From: Aliiruegeria lutimaris
Lineage (GTDB): Bacteria > Pseudomonadota > Alphaproteobacteria > Rhodobacterales > Rhodobacteraceae
Direction of reading: 5' to 3'
NCBI RefSeq assembly: GCF_900099935.1
Contig: NZ_FNEK01000057.1
Span: 1-32,122, forward strand
Length of the DNA stretch: 32,122 nt
In this document: in pieces, positions 31,812 through 32,122 of the stretch
How positions within the stretch are numbered: the stretch's first letter is position 1
How the letters are laid out: every line of letters starts with the position of its first letter
Notes under the pieces: generated by a model
The model's input: only the letters and a program-made list of their open reading frames with translations
What the model was told of the DNA's origin: nothing
Databases searched by the model: none
Translations under genes and position numbers: made by a program

Positions 31812-32122
31812 TGAGTAGCCTGATCTGACTGGTCCAGTTTGATTGTTAGTGCATGACCGGCCTTGGTTCCATCTGGATGATGGTTTCCGGTGCCGGTGGC
31901 CTGTAGCCCAATGCACTGTGAGGTCGCTTGGTGTTGTAGTGCTTTCTCCAACCTTCGATGATGATTTGGGCCTCCCTCAGTGAATAGAAGATTTCGCGGT
32001 TGAGCAGCTCGTCCCGCATCCGGGCGTTGAAGCTCTCGACGTAGCCGTTCTCCCAGGGTGACCCCGGTTCGATGAACGCTGTCTTGGCACCGACGGCCTC
32101 GATCCAGGCGCGAACGTCCTTG
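31812..32122 (-). mobile_element. IS3-family element, one end, runs off the window
   Basis: The end starts TGAGTAGCCTGATCTGACTG at 31812, directly inside the IS6 transposase gene. A TG dinucleotide at the terminus fits IS3-family ends. It continues beyond the right edge of the window, so the other end and the target duplication cannot be seen. Confidence 0.75.
31846..32122 (-). CDS. IS3-family transposase (OrfB), C-terminal part, partial
   Basis: The last 91 or so residues of an IS3-family OrfB integrase-type transposase. The translation includes [20 protein letters not shown], in which the Glu of YVESF is the final residue of the DDE triad, then [20 protein letters not shown] and [14 protein letters not shown] before the stop. 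This differs from the IS3-type transposase at 706-1294, so two different IS3-type elements are present. The N-terminal portion lies outside the window. Confidence 0.9.
   Translation of the reverse strand, partial: KDVRAWIEAVGAKTAFIEPGSPWENGYVESFNARMRDELLNREIFYSLREAQIIIEGWRKHYNTKRPHSALGYRPPAPETIIQMEPRPVMH

Noticed and set aside
1-32122. CRISPR arrays, toxin-antitoxin pairs, replication or partition genes, Pho boxes
   Set aside because: No regularly spaced repeats, no recognisable toxin or replication proteins, and no tandem CTGTCAT-type boxes were found by eye; a computed motif scan would be needed to exclude weak Pho boxes.

Overview
The window looks like accessory DNA from an alphaproteobacterium of the Rhodobacter/Roseobacter group (order Rhodobacterales). 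The base composition is GC-rich. The opgG-opgI-opgH gene order is the one described for Rhodobacter sphaeroides, and a scar from an initiator tRNA-fMet gene lies at the left edge. The exact species and replicon cannot be told from the sequence.

Layout. (1) 1-1627 is mobile debris: the 3' half of a tRNA-fMet, the C-terminal piece of a phage terminase, a 5'-truncated IS3-type transposase and the N-terminal stub of an IS6-family element. (2) 1630-10851, all minus strand, is a phosphoester uptake and breakdown cassette: a histidine-phosphatase-like protein, a DeoR-type repressor, a Ugp-like ABC importer (ATPase, binding protein, two permeases), a GpdQ/CpdA-type phosphodiesterase, an inositol-monophosphatase-family enzyme and a Na/Pi transporter with a PhoU domain. 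The promoter in front of the repressor has its -35 box inside a palindrome. (3) 10882-12328 is a second debris field: two copies of a 158-bp repeat, a frameshifted IS110 remnant and a possible phage structural gene fragment. (4) 12540-18197, plus strand, is a second cassette: a paralogue of the histidine-phosphatase-like protein, an AfuA/FbpA-type binding protein, an ATPase, a fused permease and a PP2C-like phosphatase. (5) 18261-19078 is an intact IS6-family element. (6) 19105-27617 holds a cytochrome b561 gene and, divergently, a long tightly coupled run: CDP-alcohol phosphatidyltransferase, membrane sulfatase-like enzyme, LPG-synthase-type membrane protein, a complete NitT/TauT-like ABC importer with a fused permease, and a GT4 glycosyltransferase. 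(7) 27730-31266 is opgGIH for osmoregulated periplasmic glucans; the 3' end of opgH is replaced by IS sequence. (8) 31236-32122 is a truncated IS6 element interrupted by an IS3-type element that runs off the right edge.

How it fits together. Regions 2 and 4 each join an ABC importer to phosphatases or phosphodiesterases and to one member of an unusual histidine-phosphatase pair. They look like two arms of one organophosphate-scavenging system: import, cleave the diester, remove phosphate, and balance Pi through the Na/Pi carrier. The substrates are not known; a glycerophosphodiester such as glycerophosphoinositol would fit cassette 1. Regions 6 and 7 are envelope functions (lipid head-group or glycan transfer, and periplasmic glucans). 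Three IS6-family copies in the same orientation delimit these blocks, so they probably arrived or were shuffled by IS6-mediated cointegration.
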